Below the pieces are notes generated by a model that was given only the letters and a program-made list of their open reading frames with translations, was not told where the DNA came from and made no database searches. Made by a program: the position numbers and the translations under genes. From Karstenula rhodostoma CBS 690.94 (taxonomy: Eukaryota > Ascomycota > Dothideomycetes > Pleosporales > Didymosphaeriaceae), in the NCBI GenBank assembly GCA_010093485.1, contig MU001493.1:1848937-1912936 (forward strand): DNA of 64,000 bases, read 5' to 3'. Numbering within the stretch: position 1 is the stretch's first letter; each line of letters opens with the position of its first letter. Shown here in pieces: positions 44,748-56,113 of the stretch.

Positions 44748-45546
44748 GATGTGGTGGGGACGGGAGGAGATTGGGATGGGGGGCTTTGGGCGGATGGAGG
44801 CTTGCTGGGGCTTGTGGGTAATACAGGGCTTAATGCAGTTATGATGTTATGATTCATGTGTGGTGGGGTAGTTGGGTTGCGTTAGTTAGATACCCTCTTG
44901 GGCTAGGTAATGGGGGAATGTGATGTCGAGCACGATTCGCCATTCAACCATCTAAATGGTATGTCTCAGACATGTGGTCGATGGGATTTGGGTAGAGAGA
45001 GGAGAAGGCGAGGAGGGCCATGCTCCTGCGTGAGGGCGGCATGTCTCAGTTGGGCTTGCTCCAGGGCGGCAGCGTGTCGCGCCGTCGACGGGCCGGGGTC
45101 GCACCTCTCTCCAGACCTCCAGACGCGACTGCTCGAACCGTGCCTCGCATTGCACAGGCACAAATATCAATATCGTCAATTACCCTGCCCAAGGCCTGGA
45201 AACGCTACGCCTTTGTTCGCAATCACTCATCAGATTCTACACACGGTCCTGCGCCTGGGGTTGTCCAGGCACAAGGATCAAACCAAACGCGTCGTCGCGC
45301 AATCAGGTGCGCCTGCGCCTGCGCCGCAAGCCTGTCCTGCAGCAAACGCGCCTCCGTCCCCACCAAATCATGCAAGCTGGAAACGACCTGCTGCGGTACT
45401 TAATTGTGCCTGGCAAGTCTGCTTCGCATGTCCCAGTCTCTACCTCTCGCTCCCCCCCGAGTTCCTCAGACCCACACTCATTGTTACATCAACAACCTCA
45501 CCCGCCTTCTCCACTTCAACGCGCGAACTCTAGAAAGAGACAAAAG
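44748..45546. other. Intergenic and 5' leader
   Basis: 800 bp: 3' region of abaA, then the promoter/leader of the dsRBD gene. The frame of the next gene is open upstream, so a start at 45370 (MQAGNDLLRY) is possible. No other feature. Confidence 0.4.
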
Positions 45547-46829
45547 ATGGAAGTCGACACGGCACCCGCCATTCCCGCCTTCCCCGGCCCCTCCAACATG
45601 CCGGGTCAGATCTTGTCCATTGAAGAGTTCAAGGCCCAGGCTCTGCGCAAGAACTCTGCTGCGACCATTAATCCCGACCCGGAAGCTCAGCCGCAGCCCC
45701 GCGCCCTCGCGCCCCGCTCGTCCAAGTTCACAATCGAACTGCATGAGAAGTACCAGGCGTACGGCATCCCGCGGCCGGACTTTGTCTTCAGCGGGGACGG
45801 GGCCGAGGGGTTCCGCGTGAGCACAGAGTTCATGGGAAGAGAGCTGCACGTGACCGAATCGTGTGGAAGCAAGCAGGAGGCCAAGGAGAGACTGAGCGAG
45901 GTGTGCCTGGATGTCTTGAAAGAACTGGAGGCCGAGGGAAAGCTGGAGCGAGCGTCCAAGGCGAGGAGGCAGAAGGCGGAAAATGCACAACCCGAGATCG
46001 TCGAGAAAGAGAAGACGCCTGTGGTGAACTACATCGGACAGCTGCTTGGTAGGTATATCCAACAAATTGTGTGCAAGACGAACCTAACATCCCGCTAGAG
46101 TTCCAACGCTCAACCGCCTCCCCCCAACCCACATACACCGACTACCAGCTCGGCCAGTCTTTCTCCTGCGAGCTCACCATCGACGGCCATCCTGAGCCTT
46201 TCGGCTCCCGCACCACCTACTTCACTTCGAAAAAAGCCGCCCGCCAGCACGCCGCCAGCTACGCCGTCGCACACTTCCAAGCTGCAGGTCTCTGGCCCGA
46301 CACCACTACCGATCTCGGCGGCATCAGGAAAGTCAAGTCCCCTCCCGTCACTGCCTCCACCTCGACCACATCCAGCTCCTTCGCCTCCACATCATCCTTG
46401 CCCGACAACCTCGCCGGCATATCCTCCTACGCCCAGCGCGCCGCGCACCTTGCCACCCAACTCGGCCTCAACAGCCCCGAGTGGCGCTACGCGCCATCCC
46501 CTGCCTCCGCACAGGGCTTCCACACTGTATCCTGTTTCTTCAAGAATGGGGGTCCGCACGAGAATCCGAATTGCGAGGTGCGCCATGTGTTTGGGAAGAA
46601 GAATGCAAAGGAGGAGTGTGCGCGGTTGGTGCTGCAATATCTCGAGGGGGTGAGAGAGAAGAGGGTGGAGTATGCGCGGGGGATTATGGCGGGGACGAAG
46701 GGGGGTGAGGGTGTGGTTGGACAGGCGGTGGGAAAGGTTGTCGAGGGTGAGGGAGGGGGACATGTGAAGATCGAGGGTGAGGAGAGCGGGGATGATGGGT
46801 TTGAGAGTGCGAATGAGTGGATGGATTAG
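45547..46829 (+). CDS. Protein with three dsRNA-binding-domain-like units
   Basis: Protein of 410 aa, exons 45547-46048 and 46099-46829 (intron 50 bp; joins to YIGQLLEFQRS). Three segments look like double-stranded RNA-binding domains: A, ~60-130 (FTIELHEKYQAYGIPRPDFV, SKQEAKERLSEVCLDVL); B, ~155-230 (NYIGQLLEFQ, FSCELTIDG, SKKAARQHAASYAVAHF), the clearest, with the C-terminal K-K-A-A helix start; C, ~275-355 (RAAHLATQLGLNSPEW, TVSCFFKNGG, GKKNAKEECARLVLQYL). No RNase III, helicase or deaminase domain is present. The tail is acidic. The start was set at 45547 (good context, MEVDTAPAIPAFPG); 45370 would add 59 residues. It could be a dsRNA sensor, RNAi accessory or ribosome-biogenesis factor; nothing here decides. 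Confidence 0.82.
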
Positions 46830-48283
46830 GTGTCTTTTCCGCGGTGGTCGCGGGGTGGCGGGTATCAGGCTTGATTGATGTGGGAGTGTGCTTTGGCTTG
46901 GAAGGTGTTTGGCTTGCTTTGAGCGATGGATGGAGGGACGGATGATTGGCATGGCATGGCACAACGACACGACACGACTTGACGAGAACACGCATATTTT
47001 ATACCCACCCATCACCAATTTCTCTCAAGAGTGGATGATGCATAGACTTTTGCAAACAATTGAGCAAACTTTGCGTCCACCTTGCCATCCCCATGGTGCC
47101 TGAACGTCGATTCAACTTTTCCTCAATGCCATTCACCTTGATCAAAGTCCACCAGGCCTCTGTTTCGTTACTGTTAATAAACCGAAAAATGGTGAGCTTC
47201 AACGGTAAGCCCTCTTTACACTTTTGTCCGTTTGGAAAACGCCATCCTATCCAACAAACCACAAAGCTTCCCCTCCAAAAAATGCGTCGAACTACGCATT
47301 TCTCCTAGCTTAATCCAGTTTATCCGTTGCCAATACACAGTCCCTTTGGCATCTCGTACTCTCTTCTCGTGATAACAGATATACATACATGTAGAAAGGC
47401 CAGAGAAACGTCGCGGTCGTCGTGTTCGGGTCCTCAATCATGCCCGCGCTCCTCCTCTTGACAACGCGGTTATTCGAACTTACTTGCAGCAGTAGTGCCT
47501 TCCTCTACGTACCATACCACTTGAATTCTCGAGCAGACTCAGATGAACTCCTAGCGCACGCACTGCAGAGGGTAGTCAGATAGTTTGTAGGCTATCTCGT
47601 CTGGCTCAGCAGTAAAGCCGCGGACTGGAGACCTGCAGCATGTTATATCGACATCAGATGGGATCTTGCTCGTGCGACGAACACGCGCCGTCAGTCTGTG
47701 CGACGGCACTGTTGAGGAGAACAAAATAAGGTAGATAGAGCTTCAACCGGACAGCAGGAAATATGCGGCTTAAGAGAGCAGCAAGAAAATCCCAGACAAA
47801 GCACAGGTGATTCAATGATACCATGGTTCAATTTGAACTTTGTTCGTCTCCCTGGAGCGAGTGCGCATACCCATACCGTTATACCGAAGGACTATCCATG
47901 TCTGGCGCTACACGCACGCATACGATACAAGACTAATATCTACAGATGACAGGCAGACGGCGGCCGTGAAGTAACACGATTGTGATACTGATACGAAAAC
48001 ACAGTGTTCAAACCCATCCCCAAGGGAAGCCAGTCCAGCAGTAACCAGTGCAGTGCAGTGCAGTGGAAAGCAAAGCAAGACACAGCAGGAATCAGTCTCT
48101 CCACTTCGCAAACGCCCTTCTCTGATTCGCATCCCTCAAAGCAAGCGGGACTCTCCAACCTACCAGTGCGGCCCAACGGAAGCCATGCACGCCCTTGGCA
48201 CAGCTACGCTACTCTTCGACCCCCATCAACCACCGCCACACAGACTCCTTCTCAGGGTCCGACTCTAGAAGGGGCGCCGCGAT
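46830..48283. other. Convergent gene-free stretch
   Basis: 1.45 kb between two convergent genes. Contains a short CAGTG tandem run near 48049-48066. No supported gene; the open frames seen have no recognisable content. Confidence 0.45.
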
Positions 48284-49874
48284 CTAAGCCGCTGCCCCTT
48301 CGCTCTTGCGCTTACTCCTATCGCGCTTGCGCGTCGGCTTCTCCTTCTCCTTCTCCTTCTCCTTGTCCTCGCTCTCCGCCTCCGCTGCGCCGCGCGTCGC
48401 CCGCTTCTTCTTGTCCTTCTTGTTCTCTTCTGGCGAGGGTTCCTTCGCGGCGGGTGTCAAGGCAACTTTCTTCTCCTTCTTCTTGTCCTTCTTCACGGGC
48501 GTGGCTTCAGCAAGACTTGGGGGTGGGACGGCAGTCTGGATACGGGTGGCAGGCGGGGGGACGGGCGTCTGACCAGCGGCCGGGGCGATGGCGACGTGAG
48601 TGCCGTTCACGGCGGGCGCGGCGGCCGTCTTCTGGCGTTTGTTGGGGCGGGGGGTCTTGCCGTTTGCCGCAAAGGTTGGGGGCGGGGTGGGCACCTTGGT
48701 GGGTGAGAGCTCGGCGTTCGAAGCGTCGTCGTCGTCGGAATCAACGTCGGAGTCGAGGACAGCGGGATCGGCTTCGTTCTCGGTGGCGTCGTCTTCGGCG
48801 GCGGGCTCTTCCACGAGAGCGGCGGCGCCGAGGGAGGCTTTGTAGGCGGCTACTTCCTTGTTGTATTTTTCCATAGACTCGCGGTAGGAGGCTTTCCATC
48901 GCTGGGGGTGTGTCAGTGGATGTTCGGTATTCAGGGTTGCATCAATTGCCCGCCGCAGAGGTCGAATGCACGAGATTGTTCTCCATGAGAGAGGCGACTT
49001 ACTTCCTTGTCAACGTTCTCCATCTCATTCCAGCGCTTGTTGACCTCAAGGTTGATAGCATTGGGTTCAAGCTTTGCGCCCGGCGGGAGCTCGTTCTCCA
49101 GATCATTCCTGATGATGGGCCTGGCGCTCTGCGCAAACAAGAAGGCAGCCGTAAGGGGGCGCTTGGGCGCATTGGGATCCTTTATTTTCTTCTCGCGCTT
49201 GCGCTTCTTCGACTTGCCGGTATCAGCATCGCCGGCATCGCCGGTGGACGCACCGCCGAGAGACTTGGTCAGGTTCGCGACGCTCTTAGTGGCGAAGTCG
49301 GCTTCATCGATCATGTGCTGGGCGCTCTCGGAGAGCTGCAGGCCCTCGAGGGCGCCGTCCTCGCCGGAAAGGACTGAGGCGGTGTGTTTGATGTACGCAT
49401 GCATCAGCTCATTGAGGTTGTTGGAGACATTGTGCAGTCCCTTCTGGACGCTCGCGAGGGCCATGAGGACCTGGTTGGACGTTAGCCATGGCGCTCCATC
49501 TTGGGTGCGATGTGTTGGACGCGACGTAACGCGTTGAGGGCATGGAAACAGCCTGCGCCGCTAGACGGGGCAGCAGTGGCTTCAATGGCGCCATGGTGCA
49601 GTCGCGTCGACGTCGCGACCGCGGCGATGCAAACGCGCGGCGTCTGAGGGCGTCGTGGAGATGATGAGCCGTGACGCCGTGTGTTGCGACGGCCCGGCGC
49701 AAGCCTGGTGGTGCAGCATTGTCGCATCGCGAACGAAGCTGAACAAGCGCGTCTCGGTGCGCCCACAACGACATGGAAACAAGAAGGCGCACTTACCGAG
49801 TCGCGGGTGCCTCTGAACTGCTCCTTGGAGATGTTGAGCTCGATTCCCTCGTCGTTCTTTTTGCGGGGGGCCAT
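48284..49874 (-). CDS. HMG-box chromatin protein
   Basis: Protein of 387 aa from exons 49874-49797, 49470-49003 and 48901-48284 (introns 326 and 101 bp). A single HMG box (~124-206) starts KDPNAPKRPLTAAFLFAQSA and continues EVNKRWNEMENVDKERWKAS, with intron 2 cutting between DKE and RWK. N-terminal to it is a ~100-residue helical region (VLMALASVQKGLHNVSNNLN). A basic patch, KSKKRKREKK, directly before the box can act as nuclear localisation signal. The C-terminal half is alternating acidic and lysine-rich low complexity, ending in a KEKEKEK tract and RKRDRSKRKSEG. HMG-box proteins of this kind bend DNA and work with chromatin remodellers. The ortholog is not identified; an Nhp10-like subunit role is only possible. 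Confidence 0.88.
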
Positions 49875-50736
49875 GGCTGCGGTGGGTGCCTTGGGCGACG
49901 GGCTGCTTGGTGGTGGGTGGTGGTGACAAGCGGCGCGCAGCGGGTGGGTGTGAGGTGGAAAGGCGGGTGGTTGGGGGGATGGGGTCGCTAAAAGGGCGGG
50001 CTGTTGGCTGCTGACCGCCCAAATTTGGCGCGCCTGCCTCCTCAAAGTCTGCCGCCATCGGCAGCCAAAGTGCGGGCCTGGTTCCCGCGCACCCTGCTGT
50101 GTGCTACCCGGAGCTGCATAACGCGTACACGGGAATCACGGAATTGCCTGCAAACATGCACACAACAAACTCGACGCACGCCTATGTAGTGCGCATTTCA
50201 GGCGAACAAGCAGCAGCAGGTCGCGCGCTCCTCAGTTGCTTTGCGCTGGTACCTCAGAAAAGAGCGGCACAGCCTGGCGTGTTTGGCTATCGGCCGGCTC
50301 TGCTGGGACTCTCACGGGAAGGTGACCGCGGGCGATACAGTACTAGGTCAAGATTATACACCTCTATAGTAGCCTTAGTTACTCTAGGATTAACTATTCT
50401 ATAACTAACTGGCAAAGGCCTTAGCTTACGTCCTGTCTTGATGTTCCCATAAGAGCTGGGGTACTCGGCGCCTTGTGTTTGGGGGGTGTCGCGGCGTCTT
50501 CACCTGAGTGCCGAGTGCCTGCAGTGAGCTGTCTTCGCGGGTACGCAGCTGGCAGCCCGGCGCCTAAAACTGGCCGCTGCAGGCTTGGGGGTGCCCTGCG
50601 ATTGGCATACAGCGCCTGTTGGCCATGGCCATGCCTCTCCATTTGGCGCCTGTGTCGCTACTCTCTAGGCACCATGCAGCGCTGCGCTCCGCTCGCGTCG
50701 CCAGCCTCCGCCTACTCGGCGACAGCTCACCGCCTA

Positions 50737-50800
<64 letters not shown>

Positions 50801-51184
50801 CTGCTGCCCATCCTGGGCCATCCTTCGACGCTGCAATGCAATGCGCACTGTACAGCTATCGCAATTGACGACTATGCCATCATCTCTCTATGAATTTGTC
50901 GCCGTACATCACCTCCAACAATAACCTATACTCTTCCGTCATTGGCCTCCACAATGCTACACGTCGTTCTCAGGCATCCTGTACCGTGGGCAGTCCATTG
51001 CGCGTTCTGCTGTAGCACACGTAATGTCACCCTCTTCTCTCCATCTTGCGAATGCCTTCAATATCCAAACATATCCACTCAACACGCATATGTTCATTTC
51101 ATAGCTGCTTCAACATATTCAAACTTCATCCCTATATTTTATTCTGCTCACATCCAACAAACCTGATCATCTTCAATGGCTTCT
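49875..51184. other. Gene-free stretch with microsatellite
   Basis: 1.3 kb: HMG-gene promoter, then an AT-rich snippet (about 50335-50405) resembling the RIP-mutated element in composition, then the CCTG microsatellite, then urease 3' sequence. No gene supported. Confidence 0.45.
50737..50800 (+). repeat. (CCTG)16 microsatellite
   Basis: Sixteen uninterrupted copies of the tetranucleotide CCTG, followed by CTGCTGCC. Likely length-polymorphic. Confidence 0.97.
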
Positions 51185-54051
51185 TCAGTACACAAAATAC
51201 CCCTGCGTCAGCGGCAAGCTCTCCGCCGGCTCTGCTTCGCACATCACCCCGTCGGCCTCCACCGTGTACCTCTCGGGGTCCACCTTCATCTTCGGCCGCG
51301 CGTCGTTGAACTTCATGTCCTTCTTGCCGATGTTCCTGCAGTTCTTGACCGCCTCAACGCGCTTGCGCAGCCCATACGAGGCCACAACGCCCGATGCGAT
51401 CGACGCCTGCGACACAAACGTGATGCTGCTAGAGGGGACAAGGGGTGCGAACATGGGTCGCATGAAGATGGGCTCGACCGTGGGAATGGAGGCGTTGGGG
51501 TCGCCCTGCACCATGTTAGAATGTATGTGAGGACAAGTGAAAAAGAAAAAAATAGAAAAAAGAAAAAGAAAAAAAAACTCACCATCTGTGCATACGAGCA
51601 GAAGCCGCTCTTGACAACGAGTTTCGGCTTGACGCCGAAGTTCTCCGGTTTCCAGAGCACCAGGTCCGCCACCTTGCCCACCTCGATGCTGCCAATCAGA
51701 TGCCCCATTCCCTGCGTAATTGCTGGGTTGATGGTGTACTTGCTGATGTACCTCTTCACTCGAAAGTTATCTGCGTCGGTGCCCTCATCTTCCTTCAGGG
51801 TACCGCGCTGGACTTTGTTCTTGTGCGCGGTATTCCACGTGCGTAGGATGACTTCGCCGCAGCGGCCCATGGCCTGTGAGTCCGAGGACATCATGGAAAT
51901 GGCGCCGAGGTCGTGGAGGACGTCCTCCGCGGCGATGGTCTCGGCGCGGATGCGCGATTCGGCGAAGGCGACGTCCTCAGGGATGTTGCGGGAGAGGTGG
52001 TGGCACACCATCAGCATGTCGAGGTGCTCATCAAGCGTATTTTTGGTGTAGGGTCTCGTGGGGTTCGTGGATGAGGGAAGGACGTTGTCGTGCTCGACGA
52101 CGCTGATGATGTCTGGGGCATGGCCACCTCCTGCGCCTTCGGTATGGTACGTGTGTATTGTTCGGTTCTTGATGGCTTTGATGGTCTGCTCGACGAAACC
52201 TGCCTCGTTCAAAGTGTCGGTATGGATGAGAGTCTGGATGTCGTACTCGTCGCACACAGTTAGACAGGCGTCGATTGTTGCTGGAGTACTACCCCAATCT
52301 TCGTGCAACTTCAGACCGCAGACACCGGCTTCAGCTTGCTGCTGTAGAGGGAGTAGCTCAGCATCGTTCCCTTTGCCTGTGATACCGTAATTTAGAGGGA
52401 GCCCATCAATGGCCTGGAGCATTTGTCTAATGTGCGTCTTCCCGGGTGTGCAAGTGGTTGCATTTGTACCAGTACTTCACAGGTAAGCAAAAGATCAAAC
52501 AGTCGTATCCCCTTGACATACCTGGGTCCTGTTCCACCTCCAAGCATGGTCGTGATGCCAGAAGCGATGGCTTCTTGGGCCTGTTGAGGACAAATGAAAT
52601 GGATATGGGAATCGAAACCACCGGCAGTAACAATGCTATGCTCGCCCGCAATCACATCTGTGCAGTTTCCGACCACAAGACTGGGATCTACACCATCCAT
52701 CACGTCCGGATTTCCAGCTTTGCCTATGCCCGTGATTACGCCGTCTTTGATACCAATATCGGCCTTGTAGATCCCCGTCCAATCGATTATTAAAGCGTTC
52801 GTGATCACAGTATCCAAGCATTCGTCATCGGATCTTCCGCCAGCTTGGCCCATGCCTTCTCTCAAAGTCTTGCCGCCCCCAAAGGAACATTCATCACCGT
52901 ATCGCGTCATATCTTTTTCGACCTTGACCCATAGATCCGTGGCTCCCAACCGTATCAAGTCGCCTGTTGTGGGTCCGAACATGCTAATGTAGGCCTGTCG
53001 CTCCATAGTGCAGATATCAATGTGTGCCGAATCTCTTGCTGGTTCCGGTTCGTGCAAGAAAGCCCCCGTCTTGATGTTCTCCACGATGTTATTGGTCACA
53101 TCTCCAATGAAGCCCGACGCAATCTGATTTCCACCCTTGATGATCTGGTTTCCGGCAATCTGTACCAACGTGACCGTTTTGGTGTCGCCGGGCTCAAAAC
53201 GAACCGAGGTGCCAGCGGGGATGTCCAGACGGTAGCCGTGGGCTCGTACGCGATCGAACTGAAGTTGCGGGTTCGTTTCAATGAAGTGGTAGTGGGACCC
53301 GACCTGTACAATGTCAACTTTCTGCTTTGTGTGTGGATCTCAACCAACATTACCTGTATAGGTCTGTCTCCAGTGCTCTTGACCCTGAGCCGAATCCTCT
53401 TGCGTCCCTCGTTCAACTTGATTACGCCGGCCTCTCCCTTGACTGCCACAATGGCGCCAGGTTGGTTTGTGCTCTCGTACACGCTAGCTTCGGGGAGAGG
53501 AAACATGTCGTTCGAGGGGATGGGGAGGAAGGAGCCGTACAAGGCCTTCTCGAGGTCGCCATCGTCGGAGCTGATGGGGTGGTGCACGGTAACTAGGTAT
53601 GTGCCGGTGGGGAAGGTGCCCTCTACCATCAGCTCGGCGAGGGAGGAGACAACAGAGGGAAGCACGTGACGACGACCGAGCATGGTCGTGCCGATAGACA
53701 TGAGGTCCGCGACGGTATGGTTTCCATCGCGGATGAGCTGGGTGGGTTCAGCACGGCGTCCGCCAGTCGTGTAGTGATCAGCCTACTTCTTGAAGGTTGT
53801 TCGCAATCAGCGCCTAGGCACGTCAGTTGCAGGTCGCATCAAAGCGTCTTCCGTCACGCACCGTAGCTTCGGCGTGGTTCAGCTTCACGCCGCGAGCTAG
53901 ACGTCGCTGTGCCAGCAAGCCCAGCTGCGAGATGACGAGCTTGTCGAGCTGGCCGGAACGGGTTAGCACCGAGGGGCCTGTGGGCGTGCCACGAAGAAGC
54001 AATGCCCAGGTGGGCCAAGCCGCCACGCACCTCCTTGGGACACAGCTGCAT
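51185..54051 (-). CDS. Urease (single-chain, nickel enzyme)
   Basis: Protein of 837 aa in seven exons: 54051-54031 (21 nt), 53948-53862, 53813-53787 (27 nt), 53737-53354, 53303-52522, 52474-51583 and 51505-51185; introns of 82, 48, 49, 50, 47 and 77 bp. It hydrolyses urea to ammonia and carbamate. The gamma, beta and alpha regions are fused in order: [47 protein letters not shown]. Active-site parts: the His pair in DSHIHFICP (~406/408), carbamylated Lys in [21 protein letters not shown] and the flap [20 protein letters not shown]. Length equals plant and fungal ureases (~840). The first exon (MQLCPKE) and the 27-nt exon (ALIANNLQE) were found by family motif and correct phase. Activation needs UreD/F/G proteins, not in this window. 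Confidence 0.96.
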
Positions 54052-54607
54052 CCTGAGTTCCTGGGTCGCTTGAGATGTCCGAGCACGGCTTCAGAGTAAC
54101 AAGCACGTCGGGTTCCTGGCGAAGGCTCCAGCGCGCCGCTCGAACTGATGCTTCCCGTGGCGCCGCCGTTGCGCTTCGCCCATTTTCGATGCGCGGGGTA
54201 GCGAGCCGCGATAACGAGATAAGACCTAAAACCACCACTCATCCCAGCAGCCAGCCACCTGACCCCGAGGGCCCGCCACCGAGAACGTGTGCTGCATCCA
54301 AGACGTGCTGCTGCCAATGTCGCCTTTGGACGATAACCTCTGAACCTCTTGTGACTGACTTGTGCCTGTGTCGCGAGCTCGACCCCTCGTCGCTTCCTGT
54401 TTCGTGTCCTTCCCTCGAGTCTACGCCATCACGAGCTTTCTGTCATGCCCCACCAATTTTCCACTTCAATAGCACGCCCTGTATCTGCTGGCCGACTGCT
54501 TTGGCATATCAACTGGCCTTGGACCGGCCGCCCATCGTAGCCTGACCCTGGACGACTGTGGCACCAGTGATCCTGCATCGGGGCACACCCATCATTCACC
54601 AGTTCCA
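54052..54607. promoter_or_regulatory. Divergent promoter, urease and the 501-aa protein gene
   Basis: 556 bp between divergent starts. It contains three HGATAR sequences (54209, 54217 and 54331), the binding motif of AreA-type GATA regulators of nitrogen genes. Confidence 0.55.
54209..54222 (+). promoter_or_regulatory. Paired GATA sites (AreA-type candidate)
   Basis: CGATAA at 54209-54214 and AGATAA at 54217-54222, 8 bp apart, about 160 bp upstream of the urease start. Closely paired HGATAR sites are typical of AreA-controlled promoters. Short motif; inference only. Confidence 0.4.
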
Positions 54608-56113
54608 ATGAGTTCATGGCTCCACCGTCTACGTGGAGAACATGTAGAGTCTAACGAGAACCGTGTCGAGCAACCGAATGTGGTCGAGCGGAGTAAAGCG
54701 AAGCCCCGACAACGCCCCGTAGACCACAAGCCAAAGGACCCGAACGCGCCGCTCAAACGTCTGCAACTGCACCAAAAATGTTTGTACGAGCGAGCGATGC
54801 CCGGAAACGCATTCGTTTCCGCCCATGTGAATCGCCTCCAGCACGGGTACTACGAAAGCAAGGCCCTCCATGAAGGCCCACTCAACAACATGTACTTCGT
54901 TTCAGTGCACTTTGTCTTCCACCCTCGCCATCACCATAACCATCGCTTCCGAGCAGCTACCATCAAAGTATCAGTGCATACTGACTTCACTTCGTCCGAT
55001 TTCGAACCTGAGAAAGGGCGGTACAAGCCTCTCTGCTCACATCCACGCATCTTGAAGCATGCACCTGAACTCATCTATGGAGCCGTGTCCCCAGAAAACC
55101 TCCAGTGGAACTTCAATCTGTCGAGCTCACTCGGGTCGAGCTCGCTAGCGCCCCTGAGTGCCACTCTGAACCCCAGCGGTGGCGTCAAGAAGACATATCG
55201 GGTGTACGATATGATGAGCATCCAAGGATCGTTGAGGGTCCTGAAGAGCCCACTGGGTTCTGACTTCGACGTAGACGATGCTATGGCCGTTTGGACGCTA
55301 GAAGAGAACTTGACCCAACGATCAGGATTACCCCGAGAGTTCGACTTTGTCATGCTTGTGCATAAGCCGGACGACGTCAGGAATGTCTACCTCAGCATAG
55401 ACCTTGATGCAACCGTCAGCTCCTGGCACGGGGATTACCCACAGTGGTACACCAATCTGTCCAGATACCTGCCTCACGTAGACTACACCCTCGACTTAGA
55501 CACGGATATTGGTCAGAAGTTCCTGCCTGAGAAACCGGGGCGCGGCTTCAACTTTGCGGATTTACCTCAAGCTCTTGACCAGTATGTCTGTATGCCTGGA
55601 ACCATGTATCCTACGGCTGATTCGAAGCCGGATGATGTAAGATCTGGAGACCGCAACTGGTCAAGGTACCGTGAATATGAACCCAGGGGCTCAGTCAACG
55701 ACAACCGCGCATCAGGCGCCGCTCCCGCCGCTTCACCTGAACCAATGTCTCCCGAGAAACAGATCAACACCTGGGATCAGCCGTCCGGAGGTGCTCCAGC
55801 CTCCGCGCCGACGCCCCAACGCCAATTCGGTTTGCCCGAAACTCTCAATGTCAGAGTGACACTAGAACACACCAATTCTCGCTCTCCCGCTACGTACCGC
55901 TACTCCGGATCCCCAATCAGCAACCAAGAACCTGCAAGACGGCATTCGATAAGGAGGAGAAGATCGCGATCCGAGCTAAAAAAGTATGGGGTTCAACAAG
56001 CGCTCCAGGCGTTGGCAGGCGATACGCTGAAGGATAATGGGGATCTACCAACGCGAGCGCCAAAGGTCGCAAGGGCAAGGTCTACAGAGAGAGTAGTCAA
56101 TGGTCGGACGTAA
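54608..56113 (+). CDS. Protein of unknown function
   Basis: Single-exon 501-aa protein (start 54608, MSSWLHRLRGEHVES). Residues ~50-330 look folded, with mixed beta content: NNMYFVSVHFVFHPRH, ATIKVSVHTDFTS, ELIYGAVSPENLQWNF, KKTYRVYDMMSIQGS and EFDFVMLVHKPDDVRNVYLS. A His-rich turn (PRHHHNHR) sits between two strands. Residues ~340-440 are disordered (Pro/Ser/Ala), and a basic cluster RRHSIRRRRSRSELKK lies at ~440-456. No known catalytic motif is recognised. The beta-rich part hints at a ligand- or protein-binding sandwich; nothing supports a specific role. The gene is divergent from urease, but no functional link is implied. Confidence 0.85.
   Translation: MSSWLHRLRGEHVESNENRVEQPNVVERSKAKPRQRPVDHKPKDPNAPLKRLQLHQKCLYERAMPGNAFVSAHVNRLQHGYYESKALHEGPLNNMYFVSVHFVFHPRHHHNHRFRAATIKVSVHTDFTSSDFEPEKGRYKPLCSHPRILKHAPELIYGAVSPENLQWNFNLSSSLGSSSLAPLSATLNPSGGVKKTYRVYDMMSIQGSLRVLKSPLGSDFDVDDAMAVWTLEENLTQRSGLPREFDFVMLVHKPDDVRNVYLSIDLDATVSSWHGDYPQWYTNLSRYLPHVDYTLDLDTDIGQKFLPEKPGRGFNFADLPQALDQYVCMPGTMYPTADSKPDDVRSGDRNWSRYREYEPRGSVNDNRASGAAPAASPEPMSPEKQINTWDQPSGGAPASAPTPQRQFGLPETLNVRVTLEHTNSRSPATYRYSGSPISNQEPARRHSIRRRRSRSELKKYGVQQALQALAGDTLKDNGDLPTRAPKVARARSTERVVNGRT

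Noticed and set aside
46999..47262. 87-codon minus-strand frame (SNETEAWWTLIKVNG)
   Set aside because: Considered as a small gene, but no family is recognised and there are no supporting splice signals.
48004..48876. 290-codon open frame opposite the HMG-box gene
   Set aside because: Arg/Ser/Pro-only composition; it is the mirror of the Lys/Glu-rich low-complexity tail of the real gene.
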